A DNA stretch of 64,000 nucleotides, taken from NCBI GenBank assembly GCA_030601845.1, contig JAUWAY010000002.1, positions 1 to 64,000 on the forward strand, read 5' to 3'. How positions within the stretch are numbered: the stretch's first letter is position 1; every line of letters begins with the position of its first letter. This DNA is from Phycisphaerae bacterium (GTDB taxonomy: Bacteria; Planctomycetota; Phycisphaerae; Sedimentisphaerales; Anaerobacaceae). A program made the translations under genes and the position numbers. The notes under the pieces are model-generated. The model was given only the letters and a program-made list of their open reading frames with translations, was not told the origin of the DNA and made no database searches. Of this stretch, positions 1 through 7,513 are shown piece by piece.

Positions 1-1033
<1,033 letters not shown>

Positions 1034-1215
1034 TATCAATCCTTGGTTGGCAGGTTAAATCGTCGCTCGTGACCCGTGTGACGTAGCACGAGAGACGGAC
1101 GACGGATTGTGCTCATATCCGCATCTGCATATTACTGAATTAGAAGACAGAAGTCAGAATTTTTTGTTTTTGCACTTTGATTTTTGAATTAGTCCGCCAT
1201 TGGCGGATAACGAAT
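1034..1215 (+). repeat. 23S-5S spacer carrying degenerate short repeats
   Basis: The spacer between 23S and 5S has no gene. It holds scraps of three repeat types that recur through the window: 'gctcgtgacccgtg' and the complementary 'cacgag' near 1065-1095, 'agaagacagaagtcag' near 1141-1158, and an A/T-rich 'tttttgaatt' piece near 1180. No tRNA is present in this spacer. Confidence 0.6.
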
Positions 1216-1326
1216 TTCCTGGTGACTATACTGACGGGGAAACGCCTGATCCCATTCCGAACTCAGAAGCTAAGCCCGTCCGGCCGATGGTAGTCCGCGA
1301 GGGCGAGAGTAGGTGATCGCCAGGAA
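1216..1326 (+). rRNA. 5S ribosomal RNA
   Basis: This is a complete 5S rRNA of about 111 nt. The ends pair as helix I (ttcctggtga at the 5' end with tcgccaggaa at the 3' end), and the core contains the conserved 'cccattccgaactcagaagc' region. A T-run follows directly. It lies 183 nt downstream of 23S, so it is the normal third gene of the rRNA operon. Its 3' half recurs as degraded copies at about 1742-1871, 2469-2606 and 3341-3395. Confidence 0.95.
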
Positions 1327-1372
1327 TTTTTTTTGCCTTCGTTTGATAAATGGATTTTCCTGGATGCTCACT

Positions 1373-1735
1373 ATGGGACTGACGAAAGTAACAACGAAAA
1401 TATCGTCATTTGGCGACAGCCAGAAATCCTACGAGGCGGTCTTTCTCGTGGATACTGGCGCAACGGATTCGTTAGTTCCCGCGCCAGAGCTTGAGAAGAT
1501 CGGTATTAAGAAAGAAGGCAAAATGTCCTATGAACTTGCTGACGGGACAGTCAAGGAATACCCGTATGGGTTGGGCCGCATTGAATTCATGGGTGAAACG
1601 ACCGCCGGGCGCGTGATTTTTGGTTTACCCGAAGCAGAGCCAATCCTTGGTGTGACGGCGCTGGAGTCGGTGGGGATCATTGTGGACCCTGTCAATAAAA
1701 CGCTAAAGCGACTGCCGGCGATTCCGTTGAAATGA
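1373..1735 (+). CDS. Clan AA (retropepsin-like) aspartic protease
   Basis: A 120-residue single-domain protein with the aspartic-protease motif D27-T-G-A and a distal hydrophobic ILGV segment near residues 86-90. Such half-size proteins are expected to act as homodimers (family knowledge). The reading frame runs back into the 5S gene through a GTG at 1313, but a start inside rRNA is implausible. The ATG at 1373 gives the usual short N-terminus; 1364 is an alternative. There is no signal peptide, so it should be cytoplasmic. It is the first of three cassettes between the 5S gene and position 3430. Its substrate is unknown. Confidence 0.8.
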   Translation: MGLTKVTTKISSFGDSQKSYEAVFLVDTGATDSLVPAPELEKIGIKKEGKMSYELADGTVKEYPYGLGRIEFMGETTAGRVIFGLPEAEPILGVTALESVGIIVDPVNKTLKRLPAIPLK

Positions 1736-1741
1736 AGACTC

Positions 1742-1873
1742 GGGCGATCCGCCTTCGCTGAAGCTACGGCGGGACAGGGAGTAGGTGATCGCCCCCGCAC
1801 CAAATTACCCTCGCTAGAGAAATGCGAGGGCAGGCGGCAGGTGCCTAATTCGTGCGGGGCAGGCAGGAATTAT
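1742..1873 (+). repeat. Degraded copy of the 5S rRNA 3' end, interrupted by two palindromes
   Basis: Pieces of the 5S 3' end (gggcga at 1742, agtaggtgatcgcc at 1780-1793, caggaatt at 1864-1871) appear in the original order. They are separated by a palindrome at 1748-1774 (stem tccgcc/ggcggga) and a second hairpin bounded by cccgcac (1794-1800) and gtgcggg (1852-1858). The copy begins a few bases after the protease stop codon and ends at a strong terminator. The same two insertions sit at the same places in the next copy (2469-2606). Confidence 0.75.
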
Positions 1874-1906
1874 AAAGGCCGGCTCTGAAAAATGAGCCGG
1901 CCTTTT
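1874..1906 (+). terminator. Rho-independent terminator
   Basis: Stem aaaggccggctc (1874-1885) pairs with gagccggccttt (1894-1905) around the loop tgaaaaat, followed by T residues. A nearly identical terminator follows the next 5S-derived copy (2608-2639), and a related one follows the third (3398-3428). Confidence 0.85.
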
Positions 1907-2004
1907 CCTCATATAAACCAACAAAATTCTTTGAATTATAATACCCAGGTGTTTATAATATAAAAAGAAGAATAATTCTTGTGTTGTTAATTTAGAGGTT
2001 TTTT

Positions 2005-2196
2005 ATGAGTGGTATTCAATTCGTTATTGACGACAAAGGTGCTAAATCTGCTGTCATCATTGATCTAAACAAGCACGCCGATTTGTGGGAAGATTTTTAT
2101 GACAGCTTAATCGCTCATCAGCGACGTAAAGAGCCTCGCGAATCACTTCAATCAGTGAAAAAACGTTTACGTCGCGCAGGGAAGCTAAATGGCTGA
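2005..2196 (+). CDS. RelB-like antitoxin of a type II toxin-antitoxin pair
   Basis: A 63-residue protein with an acidic, hydrophobic N-terminal half and a basic C-terminal end, as is usual for small antitoxins that bind the toxin and repress their own promoter. Its gene overlaps the following RelE-like gene by 8 nt, which is typical for such pairs and is the main reason for the assignment. The start ATG is preceded by 'gaggtttttt'. The sequence does not clearly match one named antitoxin family, so the call rests on size and context. Confidence 0.7.
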   Translation: MSGIQFVIDDKGAKSAVIIDLNKHADLWEDFYDSLIAHQRRKEPRESLQSVKKRLRRAGKLNG

Positions 2197-2448
2197 ATAT
2201 AGCATAACCTTTGCACGATCCGCGCGTAAAGAATTAGAAGCACTGGATGCTGCAATTGTCAGCAGGATATTCCCTAAAATCGAAAGCCTGTCTCAATACC
2301 CAAGATCTCACAATTGTGTTAAATTACAGGGTGGAAAAAACCTGTGGCGAATTAGGGTTGGAGTTTATCGGGTTATTATGCCATTGATGACGACAAGAAG
2401 CTCATAGATATAATAGCCGTAAGACATCGTAGAGACGCGTATAGATAA
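2189..2448 (+). pseudogene. RelE/ParE-family toxin, frameshifted near the C-terminus
   Basis: The product starts like a RelE/ParE mRNA interferase or gyrase toxin (SARKELEALD near the N-terminus, then 'KLQGGKNLWRIRVGVYRVI'). After residue 63 the frame goes wrong and stops at 2407. Inserting one T near 2376 (gttattatg to gttatttatg) restores the conserved end YAIDDDKK...RHRRDAYR, terminating at 2448, about 86 residues in all. Either the toxin has lost its C-terminal catalytic/RNA-contacting residues by a 1-nt deletion, or the base is an assembly error. It is translationally coupled to the antitoxin upstream. Confidence 0.8.
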
Positions 2449-2468
2449 AATACCATTTTGACAGTAGC

Positions 2469-2606
2469 AAGCTAAGCCCGTCCGGCCGATGGTAATCCTT
2501 GTGGGCGATCCGCCTTCGCTGAAGCTACGGCGGGACAGGGAGTAGGTGATCACCCCCGCACCAATTTACGGCTGGCGCCTAATTCGTGCGGGGCAGGCAG
2601 GAATTA
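2469..2606 (+). repeat. Second degraded copy of the 5S rRNA 3' half
   Basis: From 2469 the sequence matches the 5S rRNA from 'aagctaagcccgtccggcc' onward, then continues through the same two palindromic insertions seen in the copy at 1742-1873 (first palindrome at 2509-2535, second hairpin bounded by cccgcac near 2554 and gtgcggg near 2586). It ends in 'caggaatt' just before the terminator. It begins about 20 nt after the (restored) toxin stop codon. Confidence 0.8.
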
Positions 2607-2607
2607 T

Positions 2608-2640
2608 AAAGGCTGGCTCTGAAAAATGAGCTGGCCTTTT
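2608..2640 (+). terminator. Rho-independent terminator, second copy
   Basis: Stem aaaggctggctc (2608-2619) pairs with gagctggccttt (2628-2639) and is followed by T residues. Compared with the copy at 1874 both arms carry a C-to-T change, so two G-U pairs replace G-C pairs and the helix is kept. Confidence 0.8.
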
Positions 2641-2724
2641 CCTTTGCGCAGAATTTAATTTGACACAGACAAGCACAGGATTTACACTTTAGTCAGTCCA
2701 CTTGTAATAACTGGAGTATCAGCC

Positions 2725-3015
2725 GTGGCGATACAGGAAATAATTGGTGAGCGGAGAGAGCAGATTCTTGCTCTTGCTGCCAAATATGGCGCGTACAACG
2801 TACGGATATTCGGCTCTGTGGCTCGCGGCACCGCGGATGACACAAGCGATGTGGATTTTTTGGTCGAGTTGGAAGATGGACGCAGCCTATTCGACCTTGG
2901 TGGGCTTCTGATGGATTTACAGGGCCTATTGCATCGAGAAGTTGACGTTGTAACCGAAAATGGCCTTCATTGGTATATTAAGGATAGAATTCTCAAAGAA
3001 GCCAGGCCCCTATGA
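2725..3015 (+). CDS. mntA: MNT-type nucleotidyltransferase antitoxin (MntA-like)
   Basis: A 96-residue minimal nucleotidyltransferase. The signature GS-X10-DxD is present as G30-S31 ... D42-V-D44, with a further acidic pair in 'REVDVV' near residue 72. In characterised MntA-HepT systems this enzyme neutralises the HEPN RNase by AMPylating a tyrosine of its RX4HXY motif (established for the family; inferred here). A GTG start at 2725 is used. The 3' end overlaps the HEPN gene by the ATGA tetranucleotide, so the two are coupled. This is the third cassette behind the 5S gene. Confidence 0.88.
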   Translation: MAIQEIIGERREQILALAAKYGAYNVRIFGSVARGTADDTSDVDFLVELEDGRSLFDLGGLLMDLQGLLHREVDVVTENGLHWYIKDRILKEARPL

Positions 3016-3341
3016 AAGACGATAAGCTATATTTGATTCATGTTGCTGAATGTATCGAACGCATAGAATCCTATGTAAGTGCAATTGATAAAAAAGAGTT
3101 TATGACTTCTTCTCTCGTTCAGGATGCGGTAATCCGTAACTTGCAGGTTATGGCAGAATCCATGCAGCGTCTGTCCGACCGTCTAAAGGAGAATCAACCT
3201 GAAATAGACTGGTATAAGATAGCCGGCTTTCGTAACGTCCTTGTTCACAATTACCTTGGTGTGGAAGTGGAAAGGATCTGGAATATTGTTGAAAAGGAAC
3301 TTCCGGCCTTGAAGAAAGCCATCGGTAAAATGTTGGATTAG
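3012..3341 (+). CDS. hepT: HEPN-domain RNase toxin (HepT-like, DUF86)
   Basis: A 109-residue all-helical protein with the HEPN catalytic motif RX4HXY visible as R74-NVLV-H79-N-Y81. It is the expected toxin partner of the adjacent nucleotidyltransferase. Family knowledge: HepT cleaves RNA, and its Tyr is the AMPylation target. Both key residues and the length are intact, so the pair looks functional. The stop codon at 3339-3341 abuts a third 5S-derived fragment exactly. Confidence 0.88.
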   Translation: MKDDKLYLIHVAECIERIESYVSAIDKKEFMTSSLVQDAVIRNLQVMAESMQRLSDRLKENQPEIDWYKIAGFRNVLVHNYLGVEVERIWNIVEKELPALKKAIGKMLD

Positions 3342-3395
3342 CCGATGGTAATCCTTGTGGGTGAGAGTCTGTCTAAAGCCGGATTGCCAGGAATT
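3341..3395 (+). repeat. Third, shortest copy of the 5S rRNA 3' end
   Basis: Starting at the last base of the hepT stop codon, the sequence reads 'gccgatggtaatcc' then 'tgggtgagag' and ends with 'gccaggaatt', matching the 5S 3' end in order. It lacks the two palindromes found in the other copies and carries a different short stretch, 'tctgtctaaagccggatt', in their place. It is followed directly by a terminator. Confidence 0.75.
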
Positions 3396-3397
3396 AT

Positions 3398-3428
3398 AAA
3401 GGCCGACAGGTAACTGCTGTCGGCCTTT
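3398..3428 (+). terminator. Bidirectional terminator
   Basis: Stem aaaggccgacag (3398-3409) pairs with ctgtcggccttt (3417-3428) around a 7-nt loop, with A residues before and T residues after. It can terminate the mntA-hepT transcript and the convergent minus-strand gene ending at 3456. Confidence 0.85.
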
Positions 3429-3455
3429 ATTGGAGTGAAAACCTGGGGAGGAAGG

Positions 3456-4661
3456 TTAATTTACATTCTTAGGTGATTGCTCCGGCGATTCAAACTTAAA
3501 GTTTCTTTTTCCTGCCTGTTCACGGACGGCCTGAATTATCGCCGAGCCGAGGGTGTTACCTTCTTCCTGTCGTTTCTTCATTTCCTCGGTAACATATTTT
3601 TTCCGCTGCTCGTTAAGGTGCTGTATCCTTTGTTGTATTTGGGTTCGCTCTCTTGCCCTGGTTTCGATATAGGCCTTTCTTTCTTCCTGGCTCATCTTCT
3701 GCATCTCTTCGGGCAAATCCTCGGTCTTGACATCCTCTAACTTAAGCTTGTCAGTTTCAAGGGCATCGACGAGGTCCCAGGCCTCGTTCCTGTAATACAG
3801 CGACGATTTGGTTACTGCTCTTTGAATTGCGCCTTCTTCCGATACGCTCGCAGCGTTTTTGTCCTGCGCGGTTTGCCTTTCCCGAGCGAGCTGGCCGGCT
3901 GCGCCGTATGCGATATAGGTGTCATTTAGCTTTACACCAAGCTGAGCGATTTGCTTATCCTGCGGGGCCGCGATGTGGATAGTCCGGCGGTTATGGTTAA
4001 TGTTCAGATACTGTCCGTCGGCCAGCACAGCTCCGTCTTTCCACTTACCGTTCAACCCATCATTTTCTGAGCCGCAGTGAATCGTGTTGACGATAATCCC
4101 TTTCGAAATTGCTGCCTTGCAGGCCTGGCGATAATCAACGGGGCCCTGGGTGAAAGGTTCATTGCCGGCAATGAAAATCACTTTCAGGTCATCGGGCGAA
4201 CTGCTCCACTGGAGTAACTCTGTCGCCTCGGTGATAACCCAGCCGCAATACTCGCTGCCGCCGTTTGTCCTCAAGGCAAAGAGTTCCTCAGAAATCTTGT
4301 CGAGGTCCGTTGTGAGCGGGACAATCTGCCTGATATAACCATCTTTGCCGGGAAGAGAACTCTTGCCGTATTCAAAAAGCGCCACCTGAAGCTCAGGTTC
4401 TCCGCCGTTTCTTCTGGCGAAGATAAACTCGTTGACGATTGCCCAGAGTTCGGCCCTTGCCTGGTCAATCAGGCCCGACATACTGCCGCTGGTATCCAGC
4501 AGAATAGCTATCTGGACCATCGGCTTTTTCTCAACAATCGGCATTTCAATCAGCGACGGTTTCTTAGCAACCGGCACCTTCTCGTTTGCCGGCGCCACGT
4601 CAACAAAATACAATCCTATTGCAATTCCGAGCACACACACTGTCAATATTGTCTTTTTCAT
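3456..4661 (-). CDS. Secreted von Willebrand factor A domain protein
   Basis: A 401-residue protein with an N-terminal signal/anchor segment (residues 4-20) and a VWA domain at about 48-235 whose MIDAS motif is intact (D56-TSGS). VWA domains bind a divalent metal and ligand proteins. The C-terminal 130 residues are charged, Gln/Glu/Arg-rich and probably coiled coil. It is the last gene of a minus-strand group of four extracytoplasmic proteins with gaps of 63, 16 and 61 nt, so it is likely co-transcribed. Its ligand is not identifiable. Confidence 0.85.
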   Translation of the reverse strand: MKKTILTVCVLGIAIGLYFVDVAPANEKVPVAKKPSLIEMPIVEKKPMVQIAILLDTSGSMSGLIDQARAELWAIVNEFIFARRNGGEPELQVALFEYGKSSLPGKDGYIRQIVPLTTDLDKISEELFALRTNGGSEYCGWVITEATELLQWSSSPDDLKVIFIAGNEPFTQGPVDYRQACKAAISKGIIVNTIHCGSENDGLNGKWKDGAVLADGQYLNINHNRRTIHIAAPQDKQIAQLGVKLNDTYIAYGAAGQLARERQTAQDKNAASVSEEGAIQRAVTKSSLYYRNEAWDLVDALETDKLKLEDVKTEDLPEEMQKMSQEERKAYIETRARERTQIQQRIQHLNEQRKKYVTEEMKKRQEEGNTLGSAIIQAVREQAGKRNFKFESPEQSPKNVN

Positions 4662-4724
4662 TTTTTTGCTCCTTCCTTATCTTAAATTTATCAGTTCTTA
4701 ACTGCCATCTTAATAAGCATCGGC

Positions 4725-5927
4725 TCATCTATTCCCCGCTAACAGAGACCACACTGAGCTTTCAGCACCTGCTGATGCCTCAAGGCGCAGGAACTCAAGC
4801 CCGGTAGCGGCTACGGTTGTGATTGGAACCGGTTTGTCGATTCTATATCCGGGCTTGACGCCCGGCCCCAGCGCGAGCATCCATACACGGCGGCAGCCTT
4901 CGTCGGCACCTTCGTTAGTGTAGAAGTTACTATGGTGGATAAAGCCCCAGTGCCCAGGCCGGTCGAGCTCGCGCCCGTGGTCAGGCAGTATCAGCACAAG
5001 CGTCCGCCCGCGGTACTGCTCTATCTGTTCTGTTGCGTGCCAAAGCCGCCAGGTCAGCTCATCGGTGCGCCGGATCGCTTCAACGTATCGGGACCACGAG
5101 CCGTAATGTGCACAGTCAATTTCGCCAAAGTCCACCGCCATCACGTCCGGTGCGAACGTCCGCATACAGGCAATAGCACGGTCGGTCAGGAACGCATCGT
5201 GGCTTGTGGTTCCGGCCCCAGCCTTCCATTTTTCGAACTCGGTCTCGAAAAAGAGGCGAGCTTGTTTTGAACGGAACCCTTTCATTGAAATACGGCTTGT
5301 TGTCCGTACCAGTTTTGCGCAGGCGTCAGCCGCCTCGACTTCGGCATCGACCGAGCCGAGCGCTGCTGCATCCCGCATTCGTCTGCCCATCTGCTCCGCT
5401 GTCGCACGCGGGATAGTGGGCGGCTCTACCACGTTTGCAGCATAGTCCCTGCCGTAGGCCGGTGCCAGGCTCTCTCCAGTCCTGGCCAGGATTGAAGCGT
5501 AGACAAACGCCCACGCGGCTGTGTCGGGAGCACGATGGGCCTTGCGGAATATCTCAAAGATGGTCGGGTGTGCGACCGGCTTGGTCCAGTCGATATCATC
5601 CCACTCCCAGTGGCCGGTCATTATCGAACCGGCCGAATTCGGATGTACAACCTTATGCTCCACACGCATATTGGTAAACAAAGTTCCCTTTGGAACCATC
5701 TCATTCCAGAGGTAACGAATGTAGCGGTGCTCGCTGTCTCCTATTGATTCGCTCGAACGGGTACCGCCGCCAAAGAGGATCACGATGAGCTTACGCCGGC
5801 TGAGGGCTCCGGGCCCAAAACCTTGTAATGGCACCGCAGCTCGACCAAGAACAGCACCGGCCAGCGCCGCAGTGGCTCCTATACGTGCCGCGGCGGATAA
5901 AAACTCTCTTCGATTCATCTTTGTCAT
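4725..5927 (-). CDS. Tat-exported alkaline-phosphatase-superfamily phosphoesterase
   Basis: A 400-residue protein with a twin-arginine signal (NRREFLSAAARIG, residues 5-17). Metal-site motifs typical of the alkaline phosphatase/phosphodiesterase superfamily are visible: an early GGGTR segment near residue 54 supplying the nucleophile Thr/Ser region, a central 'DFGEIDCAHYG' and a late 'LPDHGREL'. It probably hydrolyses a phosphate mono- or diester outside the cytoplasm; the substrate cannot be read from sequence. Genes upstream and downstream encode VWA/VIT-type secreted proteins. It is not a sulfatase, because no C/S-x-P-S-R motif is present. Confidence 0.75.
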   Translation of the reverse strand: MTKMNRREFLSAAARIGATAALAGAVLGRAAVPLQGFGPGALSRRKLIVILFGGGTRSSESIGDSEHRYIRYLWNEMVPKGTLFTNMRVEHKVVHPNSAGSIMTGHWEWDDIDWTKPVAHPTIFEIFRKAHRAPDTAAWAFVYASILARTGESLAPAYGRDYAANVVEPPTIPRATAEQMGRRMRDAAALGSVDAEVEAADACAKLVRTTSRISMKGFRSKQARLFFETEFEKWKAGAGTTSHDAFLTDRAIACMRTFAPDVMAVDFGEIDCAHYGSWSRYVEAIRRTDELTWRLWHATEQIEQYRGRTLVLILPDHGRELDRPGHWGFIHHSNFYTNEGADEGCRRVWMLALGPGVKPGYRIDKPVPITTVAATGLEFLRLEASAGAESSVWSLLAGNR

Positions 5928-5943
5928 TTGAGCGCCTCTCTTG

Positions 5944-7452
5944 CTACTTTACTTTTTGAACTATCTGTTGCACCTTGTTATTCAAGCTGTTGGCTACTAT
6001 TTGCTGGCCTTTCCTTTTCCAAGCCTCTGCATCCACGGCCATATAGATCTCACCGGTCTTTTGCTCCAGCACTGTCCGGTAGATGTTGAATCTTGCTTTC
6101 TCAGGCCGGTACGCAGCAACCGCCCGCTCTTCAACTCTGCCATTATGGCACGCAACGGATGCGCGGAAACCAACCCCCTCCGGGACGGCAACCTCGAGGT
6201 TTATGGGGCCGAACTCATTCCACAACGAAGCCGGATGCACTACATACGCAAGCTGGTAGCTTGCCGGCCAGCCCGTGTCCAAATAAGCGTACTGACTGTA
6301 GCTCACCACCAGGGTCTGGGTCGATTTGGCAGGGAACTTTACCTGATAATGCAGGATGTTCATCGGAGCGAAGGTGAATATCACCGGCAGGTTTTTCAAA
6401 ATCGCCTTGCAGGAGGTTTTTTCCTCCTCAGTGATGTTCGCCTTTGGGTCGAGGTAGTCCACTCTCGCGTAGATTGTCGGGTCGCCGGCCCCCGTAATGT
6501 GCGAGTCTTCGTTGAACGCCGAGGCGTCGACCGTTATCTGGCGAGGGCGAACCTTTCCGGTCTGAAGATTTACTGACCGCACACGGACGTCACCTCCCCA
6601 GGCCGTGAAGATGGCCTCATAAGCAGCAGCGGCCTTAGGTTCGAAGCAAGAAGCCAGTTGCGCGAAAAACTGCGTGGCCTTCTGCTCGCCGACCGCCGAT
6701 AACGGGCCAAGGTTGGAGTTCATAAGCTCGTTAATCTCTTTATCTGCTCCCCACCACCATCTCATCCGGTCTGGTGGATGGCTTTTGATCTTGACAAAGT
6801 CAAGACTTGTGTACTCGACCATAAGATCAGCATCGCGCTCGTTCCACTTCATAGCATCTGTCAGGTGCGAGAAAAGAGCTTTGCGCGCAGCTTCACGAGC
6901 CTTGTCCTTGCTGTTACGGACGGATGCGACAAGACCCTTCAGTTCGAGGTTGTCAGCGACTGCCTTTTCAATGAGTTCCCGGGCGCGCTGCCGGATGATT
7001 CCATAAATAGCTGAGTTCGAGATGATGGTGCACGTGACAGGTGCTTGCCCCAGTTGGACCCGCACATCAGGCCTCGGCATCATTGAACGTGGATTAACAT
7101 ACACGCCGCGCAGAATAGGAAAACCAAAGTCCACCTCGATCTCTTTATTGGTCGGGTTTTCAATTGTGTACTCAGCCGACACACGGACAAGAGGCAGGGC
7201 GGCGATGGCGCTTCTTGGAAACGAGTCCTTACCAAATGTTACTCTCAGGTCCTCCTTAATCACCCGAAGGCGACTCTCTCGTCCGGGCTTTAGGTCCGGG
7301 TCAAGACGTGCAAGCACTCCTTTTGCAGCCGGGTCGCCGTTTGGATACTTGAGCACAAACGGCCCACCATTTCCCAAAGCCAGGTTTGCCATCAAAACAC
7401 ACAATGCCGAAGCACATCCCAATACTATTACAACTCTGTCAATCTTACTCAT
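5944..7452 (-). CDS. Secreted protein of unknown function
   Basis: The start at 7452 is preferred over the longer frame because a good ribosome-binding site (AAAGGAG) precedes it and the product then begins with a classical signal peptide. The 502-residue protein has a beta-rich N-terminal half ('SAEYTIENPTNKEIEVDFGFPI') that resembles domains presenting adhesion-like folds, and a second beta domain near the C-terminus ('INLEVAVPEGVGF'). I do not recognise a named enzyme or catalytic motif. It sits between the VIT-VWA gene and the phosphoesterase in the same orientation with short gaps, suggesting a joint envelope function. Confidence 0.6.
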   Translation of the reverse strand: MSKIDRVVIVLGCASALCVLMANLALGNGGPFVLKYPNGDPAAKGVLARLDPDLKPGRESRLRVIKEDLRVTFGKDSFPRSAIAALPLVRVSAEYTIENPTNKEIEVDFGFPILRGVYVNPRSMMPRPDVRVQLGQAPVTCTIISNSAIYGIIRQRARELIEKAVADNLELKGLVASVRNSKDKAREAARKALFSHLTDAMKWNERDADLMVEYTSLDFVKIKSHPPDRMRWWWGADKEINELMNSNLGPLSAVGEQKATQFFAQLASCFEPKAAAAYEAIFTAWGGDVRVRSVNLQTGKVRPRQITVDASAFNEDSHITGAGDPTIYARVDYLDPKANITEEEKTSCKAILKNLPVIFTFAPMNILHYQVKFPAKSTQTLVVSYSQYAYLDTGWPASYQLAYVVHPASLWNEFGPINLEVAVPEGVGFRASVACHNGRVEERAVAAYRPEKARFNIYRTVLEQKTGEIYMAVDAEAWKRKGQQIVANSLNNKVQQIVQKVK

Positions 7453-7513
7453 TTCAAAATCTCCTTTCGTGCTAAATGTTCTTTTCTTAACTGAATTAGT
7501 CATTCACACTCGC

